64,000 nt of DNA from Mycobacterium sp. (lineage in GTDB: Bacteria; Actinomycetota; Actinomycetes; Mycobacteriales; Mycobacteriaceae). The DNA lies in assembly GCA_003987775.1 (NCBI GenBank), contig RXJD01000016.1:1-64000 (forward strand). The letters are read 5' to 3'. The notes beneath the pieces are model-generated. The model searched no databases, was not told the DNA's origin, and was given only the letters and a program-made list of their open reading frames with translations. Position numbers and translations under genes: made by a program. This document shows, one piece after another, positions 45,421-53,433 of the stretch (the first letter of the stretch is position 1; the number at the start of each line of letters is the position of its first letter).

Positions 45421-45426
45421 TACGCT
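45421..45426 (+). promoter_or_regulatory. -10 hexamer, leaderless start of TOBE gene
   Basis: TACGCT followed by six bases (CCAACG) and the ATG at 45433. Confidence 0.5.
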
Positions 45427-45432
45427 CCAACG

Positions 45433-45645
45433 ATGCGCCTCTCCACCCGCAATCAACTGAAGGGCACCGTCACCGAGGTCAACCTCGGCAGTGTCATGGC
45501 GATCGTCAAGATCCGATTGGACGGCGGCGATCAAATCGTCACGTCGTCGATCACCAAAGACGCCGCACTCGACCTCGGGCTCGAAGTCGGCCAGCAGGCG
45601 ACGGTATTCATCAAGTCCACCGAAGTCACGATCGGCGTCGAATGA
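45433..45645 (+). CDS. TOBE-domain molybdate/tungstate-binding protein (Mop-like)
   Basis: 70 residues, one TOBE domain: MRLSTRNQLKGTVTEVNLGS, VMAIVKIRLDGGDQIVTSSI, TKDAALDLGLEVGQQATVFI, KSTEVTIGVE. This is the molbindin (Mop) unit that binds molybdate in oligomers. The start follows a TAnnnT hexamer by six bases, so the mRNA is probably leaderless. It overlaps the alcohol dehydrogenase gene by ATGA, an unusual pairing for a molybdate protein since the ADH uses zinc. No molybdenum enzyme gene is in the window. Confidence 0.85.
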   Translation: MRLSTRNQLKGTVTEVNLGSVMAIVKIRLDGGDQIVTSSITKDAALDLGLEVGQQATVFIKSTEVTIGVE

Positions 45646-46685
45646 CGGCCACCATGCGCGCCGAGCGCTTCTACGCCGACACCAAACGCGTTGTGCTGGA
45701 AGATGTTCCCATCCCCGAGCCCGGGCCGGGCGAAGTCCTGGTCAAGGTGGCGTTCTGCGGGATCTGCCACTCGGACCTGAGCCTGATCAACGGAACGTTC
45801 CCGGCCCAGGCGCCGGTGGTGACCCAGGGCCACGAAGCCTCGGGCACCATCGCCAAACTCGGGCCGGACGTGACCGGCTGGTCGGAGGGCGACCGCGTGG
45901 TGGTCGCGGCCGGGCGCCCCTGCCTGACGTGTCCGAACTGCCGTCGCGGCGACCTGTCGAACTGCCTGCGGATCCAGTTGATGGCGTTCGCCTATGACGG
46001 CGCGTGGGCCGAGTACACGGTGGCGCAGGCGGTGGGTCTGACCTGGGTACCCGACAACGTTCCGCTGGAGCAGGCCGCCATCCTGGCCGACGCGGTGTCC
46101 ACGCCGTTCGGCGCCGTGGTCCGGACCGGCAAGGTCGCGATCGGGGAATCGGTCGGGGTATGGGGCGTCGGCGGGGTCGGCACCCATATCGTCCAATTGG
46201 CCAAGCTGGTCGGCGCGGTGCCGGTGATCGCCCTCGACATCAACCCGGCCGTGTTGGACCGCGCGCTGGAAATCGGGGCCGACTATGCCTTCGACACCCG
46301 AGACGACCAGTTGCAGGACAAGATCGCCGAGGTCACCGGCGGCCGGAAACTGGACGTCGCGTTCGACGCCGTCGGACTGAAGGTGACGTTCGAGCAGGCG
46401 CTGGAATCGCTGACCGCCGGCGGCCGCATGGTCGGCGTGGGCATGAGCGCGGAGTCACCGACCGTCGGGCCCACCGCGATGTTCGGGCTGAGCCGCAAGC
46501 AGGCGCTCGGGCATCTCGGCTATCAGAACGTCGACATCGAGACCCTGGCCAAGCTGGTTTCCTATGGGCGCCTTGATCTTTCGCGATCCATCAGCCAGGT
46601 CATCCCGCTGCAGGACATCCACGCCGGCATCGAGATGCTGGAGCGCCAGGAGGGCAACCCGATCAGGATCCTCGTCAAGCCCTGA
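45642..46685 (+). CDS. Zinc-dependent alcohol dehydrogenase
   Basis: 347 residues. Catalytic zinc: VAFCGICHSDLSLING (Cys) and VVTQGHEASGTIAKLG (His-Glu); structural zinc: the four cysteines of CLTCPNCRRGDLSNC; nucleotide site VGVWGVGGVGTHIVQLAKL. Medium-chain dehydrogenase acting on primary or secondary alcohols with NAD(P). ATG overlaps the TOBE stop by four bases, so translation is coupled. Its end overlaps the convergent ephF gene by 11 bases. Substrate unknown. Confidence 0.9.
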   Translation: MTATMRAERFYADTKRVVLEDVPIPEPGPGEVLVKVAFCGICHSDLSLINGTFPAQAPVVTQGHEASGTIAKLGPDVTGWSEGDRVVVAAGRPCLTCPNCRRGDLSNCLRIQLMAFAYDGAWAEYTVAQAVGLTWVPDNVPLEQAAILADAVSTPFGAVVRTGKVAIGESVGVWGVGGVGTHIVQLAKLVGAVPVIALDINPAVLDRALEIGADYAFDTRDDQLQDKIAEVTGGRKLDVAFDAVGLKVTFEQALESLTAGGRMVGVGMSAESPTVGPTAMFGLSRKQALGHLGYQNVDIETLAKLVSYGRLDLSRSISQVIPLQDIHAGIEMLERQEGNPIRILVKP

Positions 46686-47568
46686 GAAACGCGCGCAGTC
46701 TGTCGAGCACCAGATCGGGACGCTGGCTGACGATCCAGTGGCCCACGCCCTCGACCAGTTCGACCTCGAAATCGGTGATGTGGTCGGCATATCCGTCGAT
46801 CAGGTCGGGCGTGATCACCGGGTCCTCGACACCGGAGAGCCAGCGCACCGGCACCTCGACCCGCGCGTCATCGAATTCCCCTCGCATCCAGCGCAGCATC
46901 TCTCCGGTCTGGAATGACCGGTACCACCGGGACCCGGCCTCGGCGTGCCCGGGCTGGCGCATGCAGTCGATATAGAGCCGGATGTCCTCGTTGGGCATTG
47001 CGAAGCCGCCGCCGACCCAGCCGAGCAGGAGACGGGCGAAGCGCGCCTTGGGATCGCTGAGCAGTCGCGGCCCGATCGCCGGCAGCGAGATCGGGATCTG
47101 GTACCAGAGTCGCCAGATGTTGCGGACCGACGACAGATCGCGCTTCACCCAGGGCGCGACGGTGTTCATGCCGAAGAAGCCGGTCACCCGGTCGGGGTGG
47201 CGCAGCATGAGAATGAAGGCCACCGGCCCGCCCCAGTCGTGTGCGGCGAGCTTGACCGTGGCGATGCCGAGTTTGTCCAGCACCGCCAACAGGTCGCCGG
47301 CCATCTCGTCCTTGGTGTACGTCGACCGTGGCGCGGAACTCCAGCCCGCACCGCGCAGGTCGGGGCACAGCACCCGGTAACCGTCGGCGGCCAGCGGGCC
47401 GATCAGCGCGTGCCACTCCCACCAGTTCTCGGGGAAGCCGTGAACCAGCATCACGGCCGGTCCGTCGGCCGGGCCGGCGTCGGCGACATGGATGGTGACA
47501 CCGTCGCCGACATCGATGAACCGGTGTTCGACGCCCTCGAGGACGGGCAGGGAGATGGTCATGGTCAA
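46675..47568 (-). CDS. ephF: Epoxide hydrolase EphF
   Basis: 297 residues, alpha/beta hydrolase. Oxyanion motif VMLVHGFPENWWEWHALIGP, nucleophile Asp in KLAAHDWGGPVAFI (HDWGG), His at VEGVGHWIVSQRPDLVLDRL, and IWRLWYQIPISLPAI contributes to the cap with tyrosines that activate epoxides. Hydrolyses epoxides of lipid-derived or xenobiotic compounds to diols. Similar in size to Rv0134. Six bases downstream of the sulfotransferase gene on the same strand, so probably co-transcribed. Confidence 0.9.
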   Translation of the reverse strand: MTMTISLPVLEGVEHRFIDVGDGVTIHVADAGPADGPAVMLVHGFPENWWEWHALIGPLAADGYRVLCPDLRGAGWSSAPRSTYTKDEMAGDLLAVLDKLGIATVKLAAHDWGGPVAFILMLRHPDRVTGFFGMNTVAPWVKRDLSSVRNIWRLWYQIPISLPAIGPRLLSDPKARFARLLLGWVGGGFAMPNEDIRLYIDCMRQPGHAEAGSRWYRSFQTGEMLRWMRGEFDDARVEVPVRWLSGVEDPVITPDLIDGYADHITDFEVELVEGVGHWIVSQRPDLVLDRLRAFLRA

Positions 47569-47573
47569 AGAAC

Positions 47574-48809
47574 CTACGTCAGGAATCGCTCGACGTAGGG
47601 CGCGAACCGGGTTCGCAGGTCGTCGTCGGCGAGCCCGAACATCTCGTATGACGTGGCCACGGTGCCCAGCCGCCCGCGCTGATGGCCGGCCAGGTATCTG
47701 CTGATGGCCGCGCGTGCGGCGTCGGTGAACGGTTCGCCGGCCAGTGCGTAGAGGCGCTCGGCCACGCCGAGTTCGTCGGCCATGAAGTCGTCGAAGCGGA
47801 CGTCGACGGAACGGTCCGGGCCGATCACGTCGCGATCCCGAACCAGCGCATTGAGCATCTGTTCGAGGCGGTCGATCCAGTACCCGGCAATCTGCTCGAC
47901 CGGAACCGGGGAGCGGTGCATGCGCGCGGAATAGGTGATCATCGCGACCATCGACAGCGCCACCGGCACCGGGTCGCGGTGGGTGAAGACGACGATGCTG
48001 TCCGGGAAGACGCGATTGAGCACCGGCACCTGTTCGAGATGCTGGGGCGACTTCAACAACCAGCGCTCGCCGCCGCGCAGGAACTGCATCGCCCTGAGTT
48101 GGGTGGCGAGATAGTGGTAGTGCGGCGTCTGATCGTGGGACTGGTAGTAGTCACGCCAGGCGGGAACATGGGCCAGCGTCTCGAACAGCATCGTCGAAAA
48201 GTCGTTGGCCAGCAGCTGGATTTCTTCGTGGACGTGATCTGTGGTCATCTCGTGCATGAGCGCGAAATGCGGCATCACCAGGTTGATCACACTGACTGCA
48301 ACGTCCATGCGTGCGCGCCGCGGATCCGGCTCGGTGCCGGCTTCCGACGGCAGCGGAAAGGGTTCGTTGCTCTCCCAGTAGGGCATGGTGCGGAAGGTGG
48401 GCGCTGAGGCCAGCAGGTTGTGCAGGTGGGTGGTGCCGGTGCGCGGCAGTCCGGCGATCACCACCGGCGAGCGCAGTTCGATCTCGTTGATTTCGGGGTG
48501 GCGGTGCAACAGGTCGGCCAGCAGCAGCCGGTTCTTCAGCAACTGCAGTAGCTGCCCATAGAAGTTGACCACCCCGGCCGGGTGCAGTCCGTCGATGTCG
48601 CGCAACGCGGATAGGTAAACGTCGAGCCGTTCCCGGTAGTCGGCTGGACCGAAATCGTGCAGCCCTGTGTCGGCACTTGCTTTGGCGCACAACGCCTCAG
48701 CATCCAACGGACAATCGGGCGCCAACGCGGCCATCATGTCCAGGATGGGCTGCGCTTCAGCGCTGAAGCGGGGCTCGGCCAGGTCTGTCAAGCGAACGGG
48801 TTCGGTCAC
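47574..48809 (-). CDS. Sulfotransferase family protein
   Basis: 411 residues. The PAPS-binding P-loop-like motif is VVIAGLPRTGTTHLHNLLAS (PRTGTT) with the second PAPS region RWLLKSPQHLEQVPVLNRVF and VFTHRDPVPVALS. The N-terminal 130 residues are the helical extension usual in mycobacterial lipid-type sulfotransferases. Substrate could be a lipid or sugar; known relatives sulfate trehalose and menaquinone. GTG start 29 bases from the divergent TetR gene. ephF lies downstream. Not in the H37Rv order here. Confidence 0.85.
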   Translation of the reverse strand: MTEPVRLTDLAEPRFSAEAQPILDMMAALAPDCPLDAEALCAKASADTGLHDFGPADYRERLDVYLSALRDIDGLHPAGVVNFYGQLLQLLKNRLLLADLLHRHPEINEIELRSPVVIAGLPRTGTTHLHNLLASAPTFRTMPYWESNEPFPLPSEAGTEPDPRRARMDVAVSVINLVMPHFALMHEMTTDHVHEEIQLLANDFSTMLFETLAHVPAWRDYYQSHDQTPHYHYLATQLRAMQFLRGGERWLLKSPQHLEQVPVLNRVFPDSIVVFTHRDPVPVALSMVAMITYSARMHRSPVPVEQIAGYWIDRLEQMLNALVRDRDVIGPDRSVDVRFDDFMADELGVAERLYALAGEPFTDAARAAISRYLAGHQRGRLGTVATSYEMFGLADDDLRTRFAPYVERFLT

Positions 48810-48821
48810 GGCGACTTATGT

Positions 48822-48831
48822 TACTCTGAGT
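48822..48831 (+). promoter_or_regulatory. -10 hexamer and palindrome between sulfotransferase and TetR
   Basis: TACTCT (48822-48827) lies ten bases before the TetR ATG; overlapping it, ACTC-T-GAGT (48823-48831) is a perfect nine-base palindrome, a possible self-regulation site. The leader would be three to four bases. Confidence 0.4.
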
Positions 48832-48837
48832 TTCGTA

Positions 48838-49410
48838 ATGGTAGAAGAGTCTGGCCGGCCCCGCGATCCGCGCATCGACGCGGCGGTCCTGAGCGCCACC
48901 GTCGAGTTGCTGGCGGAGACGGGTTACCCGGGGTTGCTGGTCTCCGCGATCGCCGGGCGCGCCGGCACCAGTAAGCCCGCGATCTATCGGCGCTGGGCGA
49001 GCAAAGCGCACCTCGTGCACGAAGCGGTGTTCCCGATCAGCGCCTCGACCGAAATCCCCGATACCGGCTCGCTGTGCCAGGATCTGCGCGAAATGGTCTG
49101 CCGCACAAGGGACGTACTGAGCACTCCGGCTGCTAGGGCGGCACTGCCCGGCCTCATCGGCGAGATGGCCGCAGACCCCACCCTGCATTCGGCGCTGCTG
49201 GAGCGTTTCGCCGGCCTGATCGGCGGCGGGCTCCACGACCTGCTCGCGAAGGCTGCGGCACGCGGCGAGGTTCGCTCCGACGTGACCGCCGCCGAGCTCG
49301 CCGAAGCGGTGGCCGGCGTGACACTGCTCGGCCTGCTCACCCGAGTGGAACTCGACGACACCTGGATCGACCGCACTACGACGTTGCTGCTGAGAGGAAT
49401 TGGCGCATGA
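48838..49410 (+). CDS. TetR family regulator
   Basis: 190 residues. HTH: RIDAAVLSATVELLAETGYP and VSAIAGRAGTSKPAIYRRWA; the C-terminal half has LPGLIGEMAADPTLHSALLE, the AefR/TetR_C type seen in many actinobacterial drug- and lipid-responsive regulators. Divergent from the sulfotransferase gene and overlapping the DUF1214 gene by ATGA, so it may control both. A longer in-frame start is rejected as it would cross the promoter. Ligand unknown. Confidence 0.88.
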   Translation: MVEESGRPRDPRIDAAVLSATVELLAETGYPGLLVSAIAGRAGTSKPAIYRRWASKAHLVHEAVFPISASTEIPDTGSLCQDLREMVCRTRDVLSTPAARAALPGLIGEMAADPTLHSALLERFAGLIGGGLHDLLAKAAARGEVRSDVTAAELAEAVAGVTLLGLLTRVELDDTWIDRTTTLLLRGIGA

Positions 49411-50510
49411 CGCACGAATCGACGACGGCCTGGCGAGAGCTGGTCGCCACCCTGGGCGAACTTGACCGTTCCTTCCTCGAGGGCGATCGTGCCGTGACAG
49501 ACGACCGGCATGTCGCCGACGGGTACCGCATGCTCGGCGCGACGCTCGGGGTGGCGTTGGACAGCTACCTGTTCCCGGAACCGGGTCGCCCGCAGTTCGT
49601 CGCGGTGAACACCCCGTTCCGGCGAGATCGCCGATGGGGCGGCGACAACACCGACGCCTATTACTACATGTGCCCGGTCGACCCGGACCGCCGTTACCGC
49701 ATCAGCGGCAATAAGGGTGACAGCGTGTACTTTTCGGTGACGGCGTACAACGAACCGTCACCGGGTGCCTGGTCGGACCGCGTGGTTGCGATCGTCCGCG
49801 ACACCGACCTCGACATCGACGCCGACGGCAACTTCTCCTTCGAATTCCCACCGACACCCGACGCTGCGGCCCTGATGACACGCGACTACCAGGCCGACCC
49901 GCTGACCGGCCGCCCCGTCGTCTGGAATATCGAGGCGCTCGACGGGCCCGAACCGATCCGGCACGGCGACTCAGAAACCGCGGCCCGGTTGCGCGCGGCG
50001 ACCGCCTGGTTGCGCACCATGTTCGCCATCGTGCCGCTGCCGGTCGGGACGCGCGCCGACGACGCTCATGCACTCGGCCACGAAGTCGCGCACGCCGCAA
50101 ACGAATTCGCGGATCCCTACCAGGTTCCGGATGCCAACTTCGGCTGGTCGGCGCGCGATGCCTGCTACGCCTACGGCAGTTTCGTACTCGGGGAGGACGA
50201 GGCGCTGGTCATCACGCACCGCCCGCCGCCGTGCCGGTTTTGGAACATGGTGGTGTGGAACCAGTTCATGGCCACTTACGGCGCTTCGGACGCACGCTGC
50301 TCGGTCAACGGGCACAGCGCCGTGCCGAACGCTGACGGGTCGGTGACAATCGTCTTGTCGGCTGCGGGGACGGCTCATCCCAATTCGCTGGCCACACTGG
50401 GCTATCCGCGCGGGAACCTGGCGTTCCGCTGGTTCCTCGCCGACTCGGTACCGGCGCGTCCGGAGGTACAGCTGGTCAAGGTGTCCGAGGCGCCGACCAC
50501 GCCCGCTTGA
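49407..50510 (+). CDS. DUF1214 domain protein
   Basis: 367 residues: AWRELVATLGELDRSFLEGD, a VDPDRRYRISGNKGDSVYFS strand region, then the DUF1214 part PPPCRFWNMVVWNQFMATYG and GSVTIVLSAAGTAHPNSLAT, and GNLAFRWFLADSVPARPEVQ. DUF1214/DUF1254 proteins are beta-sandwich proteins of unknown function, often envelope-linked in proteobacteria; this one has no signal peptide. Co-translated with the TetR gene (ATGA overlap). A near-perfect stem-loop follows the stop. Confidence 0.82.
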   Translation: MTHESTTAWRELVATLGELDRSFLEGDRAVTDDRHVADGYRMLGATLGVALDSYLFPEPGRPQFVAVNTPFRRDRRWGGDNTDAYYYMCPVDPDRRYRISGNKGDSVYFSVTAYNEPSPGAWSDRVVAIVRDTDLDIDADGNFSFEFPPTPDAAALMTRDYQADPLTGRPVVWNIEALDGPEPIRHGDSETAARLRAATAWLRTMFAIVPLPVGTRADDAHALGHEVAHAANEFADPYQVPDANFGWSARDACYAYGSFVLGEDEALVITHRPPPCRFWNMVVWNQFMATYGASDARCSVNGHSAVPNADGSVTIVLSAAGTAHPNSLATLGYPRGNLAFRWFLADSVPARPEVQLVKVSEAPTTPA

Positions 50511-50515
50511 CCCCT

Positions 50516-50577
50516 CGCCGAGCGTGAAATGGGGGCGGGAAAATCACCAAAAAGCCACCCTCAGTTCACGTTCGGCG
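50516..50577. terminator. Bidirectional terminator between convergent genes
   Basis: A 23-position stem (50516-50538 with 50555-50577) with four mismatched or wobble pairs around a 16-base A-rich loop. The right arm on the minus strand begins CGCCGAACGTGAACTGA, identical to the terminator after ClC (37812-37828). Confidence 0.75.
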
Positions 50578-51630
50578 CTACGTGGCGCGCACCAACTCGA
50601 TCGCCCGGCCCAGCGTGTCGAGCTTCTCGCCCAATGTCTCGCCCGCCGGATAGAGCCGCACCGTGGTCACCCCCGCGTCGCGCCACACCGCCAGCCGGGC
50701 GCGCACCATCTCCTCGGTGCCGATCAGGGTGGTGGCAAGCACCATTTCGTCGGTGATCAAAGCGGCGGCTGCGGGCCGGTCGCCGGACTGCCAGCGTTCC
50801 CGCACCGCGGCGGCCACCTCGCTCCAGCCCTGCCGGCTGTAGGCCTGGTTGTAGAAGTTGGTGCTGGCCGAGCCCATTCCGCCGAGACTGAACGCGAGTT
50901 CCGCCTTGCGTCCGGCCACCATCTCGCGCAGCACGTCGTCGTCCGCCGCGAAGGCGACCTCGGCGCCCTGGCAGATGTCGAGGTCGGCGCGGGTGCGACC
51001 GGATGCGGCCAAACCCTCGTCCAGGTGGGCGAAGTAGGCATGGTCGGCACCCTCGGGAACGAAGCTGGTGCCTAACCAGCCGTCGGCGAGTTGCCCGGTG
51101 AGTCGCAGCATGGCCGGCGACAGAGTGGCCAGATAGATGGGAATCGGGTGTTCGGGTCGGGTGGACAACCGCATCGGTTTCGCCTCGCCGCCTGGTCGGG
51201 GGATCTGGAACTCCCGGCCGCAGTAGGAGATTTTGCCGCCCTGGAAGACCTGCCGGACGATCTCGACGGTCTCGCGGATGCGCGACAACGGCCTGTCGAA
51301 GGCGATGCCGTGCAGGCCTTCGATCACCTGCGGCCCCGAGGCGCCGAGGCCCAGCAGGAAGCGGCCCCCGGACAGGTTGGACAACGTGATCGCCGTCTGG
51401 GCGACCAGCACCGGCGACCGGGTACCGACCTGCATGACGCCGGAACCGAGCAGCATCGTGTCGGTGCGGGCCGCGAGATACCCCAGCGCCGACGGGGCGT
51501 CAGCCCCCCACGCCTCGGCGACCCAGCACATGTCGAGCCCGAGCCGTTCGGCCTCGGCCACGAAATCCACGGTTTCGGCCACGTGCGCGGTTTGGGCCGT
51601 GGACAATTCGACCGTGGTCGCAGTCCGCAT
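50578..51630 (-). CDS. LLM class (F420-dependent) oxidoreductase
   Basis: 350 residues, TIM-barrel LLM protein: TVDFVAEAERLGLDMCWVAE, WGADAPSALGYLAARTDTML, LGSGVMQVGTRSPVLVAQTA, SGGRFLLGLGASGPQVIEGL, RPEHPIPIYLATLSPAMLRL. The LGLGASGPQVIEG motif is typical of F420-dependent actinobacterial enzymes. The ATG at 51630 shares a base with the stop of the SRPBCC gene (TGATG), giving a two-gene operon. The pair resembles gene partners found in lipid or xenobiotic metabolism; substrate unknown. Confidence 0.85.
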   Translation of the reverse strand: MRTATTVELSTAQTAHVAETVDFVAEAERLGLDMCWVAEAWGADAPSALGYLAARTDTMLLGSGVMQVGTRSPVLVAQTAITLSNLSGGRFLLGLGASGPQVIEGLHGIAFDRPLSRIRETVEIVRQVFQGGKISYCGREFQIPRPGGEAKPMRLSTRPEHPIPIYLATLSPAMLRLTGQLADGWLGTSFVPEGADHAYFAHLDEGLAASGRTRADLDICQGAEVAFAADDDVLREMVAGRKAELAFSLGGMGSASTNFYNQAYSRQGWSEVAAAVRERWQSGDRPAAAALITDEMVLATTLIGTEEMVRARLAVWRDAGVTTVRLYPAGETLGEKLDTLGRAIELVRAT

Positions 51631-52154
51631 CACCGCACCCCGTGCTCGGCCAGCCTCTTGATCGCCGCCAGCGTCTTGTCGATCGCGGCCTCGAACTCCC
51701 GCAGCCGGACGAACACTATCTTCTGTTCCTTGTCCGGCATCGCATCGATGGCGTTGGACAACCCCGAACGGCCGGGCCCCATCTGCGTCCAGAACGAGAG
51801 CACGGTGCCTCCGTCGCGGGGGGTCAACCGGAATCGCCAGGTGGCTGCTGGGTATTCGGGTTCACCGACCGCCCAGGCGAATTCGCGGGGCCGGTCGAAG
51901 GAAACGATGTGTGACGTGGTGCTCCATCGCCCGAACGCCTCGTGCTCGTTGTGCCCGACGAACCGGGCTCCGATCCGGGGTTCGCTGACTCCATCCAGCC
52001 ACGACACCGATTGCAGCTCGTTGCTCAGGGTCGGCATCAGCTCGATGTCGGAGACCAGGCTCCAGACCCGTTGCGGCTCGGCGTCGACCCAGGTCGAGGA
52101 TTCCACCGTCGGTTTGTCCGCATAGCGCGCGCCGGTCCACTCCATTCGGCCCAT
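51630..52154 (-). CDS. SRPBCC family protein (polyketide cyclase/START-like)
   Basis: 174 residues: VESSTWVDAEPQRVWSLVSD, IELMPTLSNELQSVSWLDGV, GRWSTTSHIVSFDRPREFAW, PAATWRFRLTPRDGGTVLSF and a long C-terminal helix LREFEAAIDKTLAAIKRLAE. The helix-grip fold binds hydrophobic ligands. First gene of an SRPBCC-LLM pair; the two may act on the same lipophilic compound. The start (ATG 52154) has no strong ribosome site. Function unknown. Confidence 0.85.
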   Translation of the reverse strand: MGRMEWTGARYADKPTVESSTWVDAEPQRVWSLVSDIELMPTLSNELQSVSWLDGVSEPRIGARFVGHNEHEAFGRWSTTSHIVSFDRPREFAWAVGEPEYPAATWRFRLTPRDGGTVLSFWTQMGPGRSGLSNAIDAMPDKEQKIVFVRLREFEAAIDKTLAAIKRLAEHGVR

Positions 52155-52184
52155 TCTCCACCCAAGTCCACCCGAAAACGCAGT

Positions 52185-52239
52185 GAGACTGCGCCCAGGG
52201 ATACCCGATGTCGAAATGACACACCCTGGGCGCAGTCTC
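52185..52239. terminator. 16-pair perfect stem-loop
   Basis: GAGACTGCGCCCAGGG (52185-52200) pairs perfectly with CCCTGGGCGCAGTCTC (52224-52239) around a 23-base loop. It lies downstream of the desaturase gene (stop at 52266, minus strand), and would end that transcript. Confidence 0.75.
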
Positions 52240-52265
52240 GGCGCCGTCAGCTCAGGCTCGAACGG

Positions 52266-53372
52266 TTATGCGGCCACCAGCTCCAATTCGGCCGGAGCGG
52301 ATTCCTTCGGCCGCCGGTGCCACGAGTCCGGAACGCTCAGCCGGATGATCTTGCGCACCACGGTGCCGAACTGCTTGAGCAGCGGTCCCTTGTTGTAGGG
52401 GATGCCGTAGCGCTCGCAGATCTCCTGAACCTCCGGCGCGATCTCCGCGTACCGGCGGGCCGGAATGTCCGGGAACAGATGGTGCTCGATCTGGTGTGAC
52501 AGGTTGCCGGACATCACGTGGAAGAACTTGCCGCCGGTCAGGTTCGCCGAGCCGAGCACCTGGCGGAAGTACCACTGGCCGCGCGACTCGTTCTCGGTCT
52601 CTTCCATGGTGAATTCCTGCGTGCCCTCCGGAAAGTGGCCGCAGAAGATGATCGTGTAGGCCCACACGTTGCGCATCAGGTTCGCCGTGAGGTTGCCGGC
52701 GAAGACGAACGGCGCGAACGGCCCAGCCAACAGCGGGAAGGCCACGTAGTCCTTCAGTGTCTGACGACGGACCTTCCGCCAGATCTCCCGCAGCGTGTCG
52801 CGCTTGTCACGCAGCGTGATCTCTCCGGCGCGGATCCGCTCGGTCTCCAGCTCGTGCAGCGCCACACCGTATTGGAACAGCACCATCAGCAGGAACGCGT
52901 AGACCGGATTGCCCAGGAAGTACGGCTGCCAGCGCTGGTCCTCGCTCATCCGCAGGATGCCGTAGCCGATGTCGCGGTCCATGCCCACGATGTTGGTGTG
53001 GGTGTGGTGCATGTAGTTGTGCGAGTGTCGCCACTGGTCCGACGGGCAGGCGCTGTCCCACTCGAAGTCGCGGCCGGAGATGGTCGGGTCACGCATCCAG
53101 TCGTACTGGCCGTGCATGATGTTGTGACCGACCTCCATATTGTCCAGGATCTTCGCGAAGCCCAGCATCGCGGTGCCGAACAACCAGGTCGGCGGCAGGA
53201 ACAGCAGCGCACGACCGCCGACCTCCAGGGCGCGCTGGGCCTTGATGACCTTGCGGATGTACTCCGCGTCCTTTTCACCAAGGTCGGCCATCACCCGTTC
53301 CCTGATGGCGTCGAGCTCCCGGCCGAAGGCGTCGGCCTGCTCCTTGGTCAGCGTGATCTTGTTCTGCGACAT
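52266..53372 (-). CDS. Membrane acyl desaturase (DesA3-like)
   Basis: 368 residues. Three His boxes place it in the membrane fatty-acid desaturase family: VGHNIMHGQYDWMRDP (HxxxH), RHSHNYMHHTHTNIVG (HxxHH) and SGNLSHQIEHHLFPDIPA (QxxHH). Membrane segments flank them (ALLFLPPTWLFGTAMLGF; FLLMVLFQYGVALHELE). It would introduce a double bond into a fatty acyl-CoA using the [2Fe-2S] reductase encoded next door, as DesA3/Rv3230c do in M. tuberculosis for oleate. Followed by a terminator. Chain specificity is unknown. Confidence 0.92.
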   Translation of the reverse strand: MSQNKITLTKEQADAFGRELDAIRERVMADLGEKDAEYIRKVIKAQRALEVGGRALLFLPPTWLFGTAMLGFAKILDNMEVGHNIMHGQYDWMRDPTISGRDFEWDSACPSDQWRHSHNYMHHTHTNIVGMDRDIGYGILRMSEDQRWQPYFLGNPVYAFLLMVLFQYGVALHELETERIRAGEITLRDKRDTLREIWRKVRRQTLKDYVAFPLLAGPFAPFVFAGNLTANLMRNVWAYTIIFCGHFPEGTQEFTMEETENESRGQWYFRQVLGSANLTGGKFFHVMSGNLSHQIEHHLFPDIPARRYAEIAPEVQEICERYGIPYNKGPLLKQFGTVVRKIIRLSVPDSWHRRPKESAPAELELVAA

Positions 53373-53433
53373 GGCTTTTCCTCCTTGAAGTGTGTGTTGG
53401 CAAAAGGGCTGTTGAAGGGCTGTTGGAGTGCTG

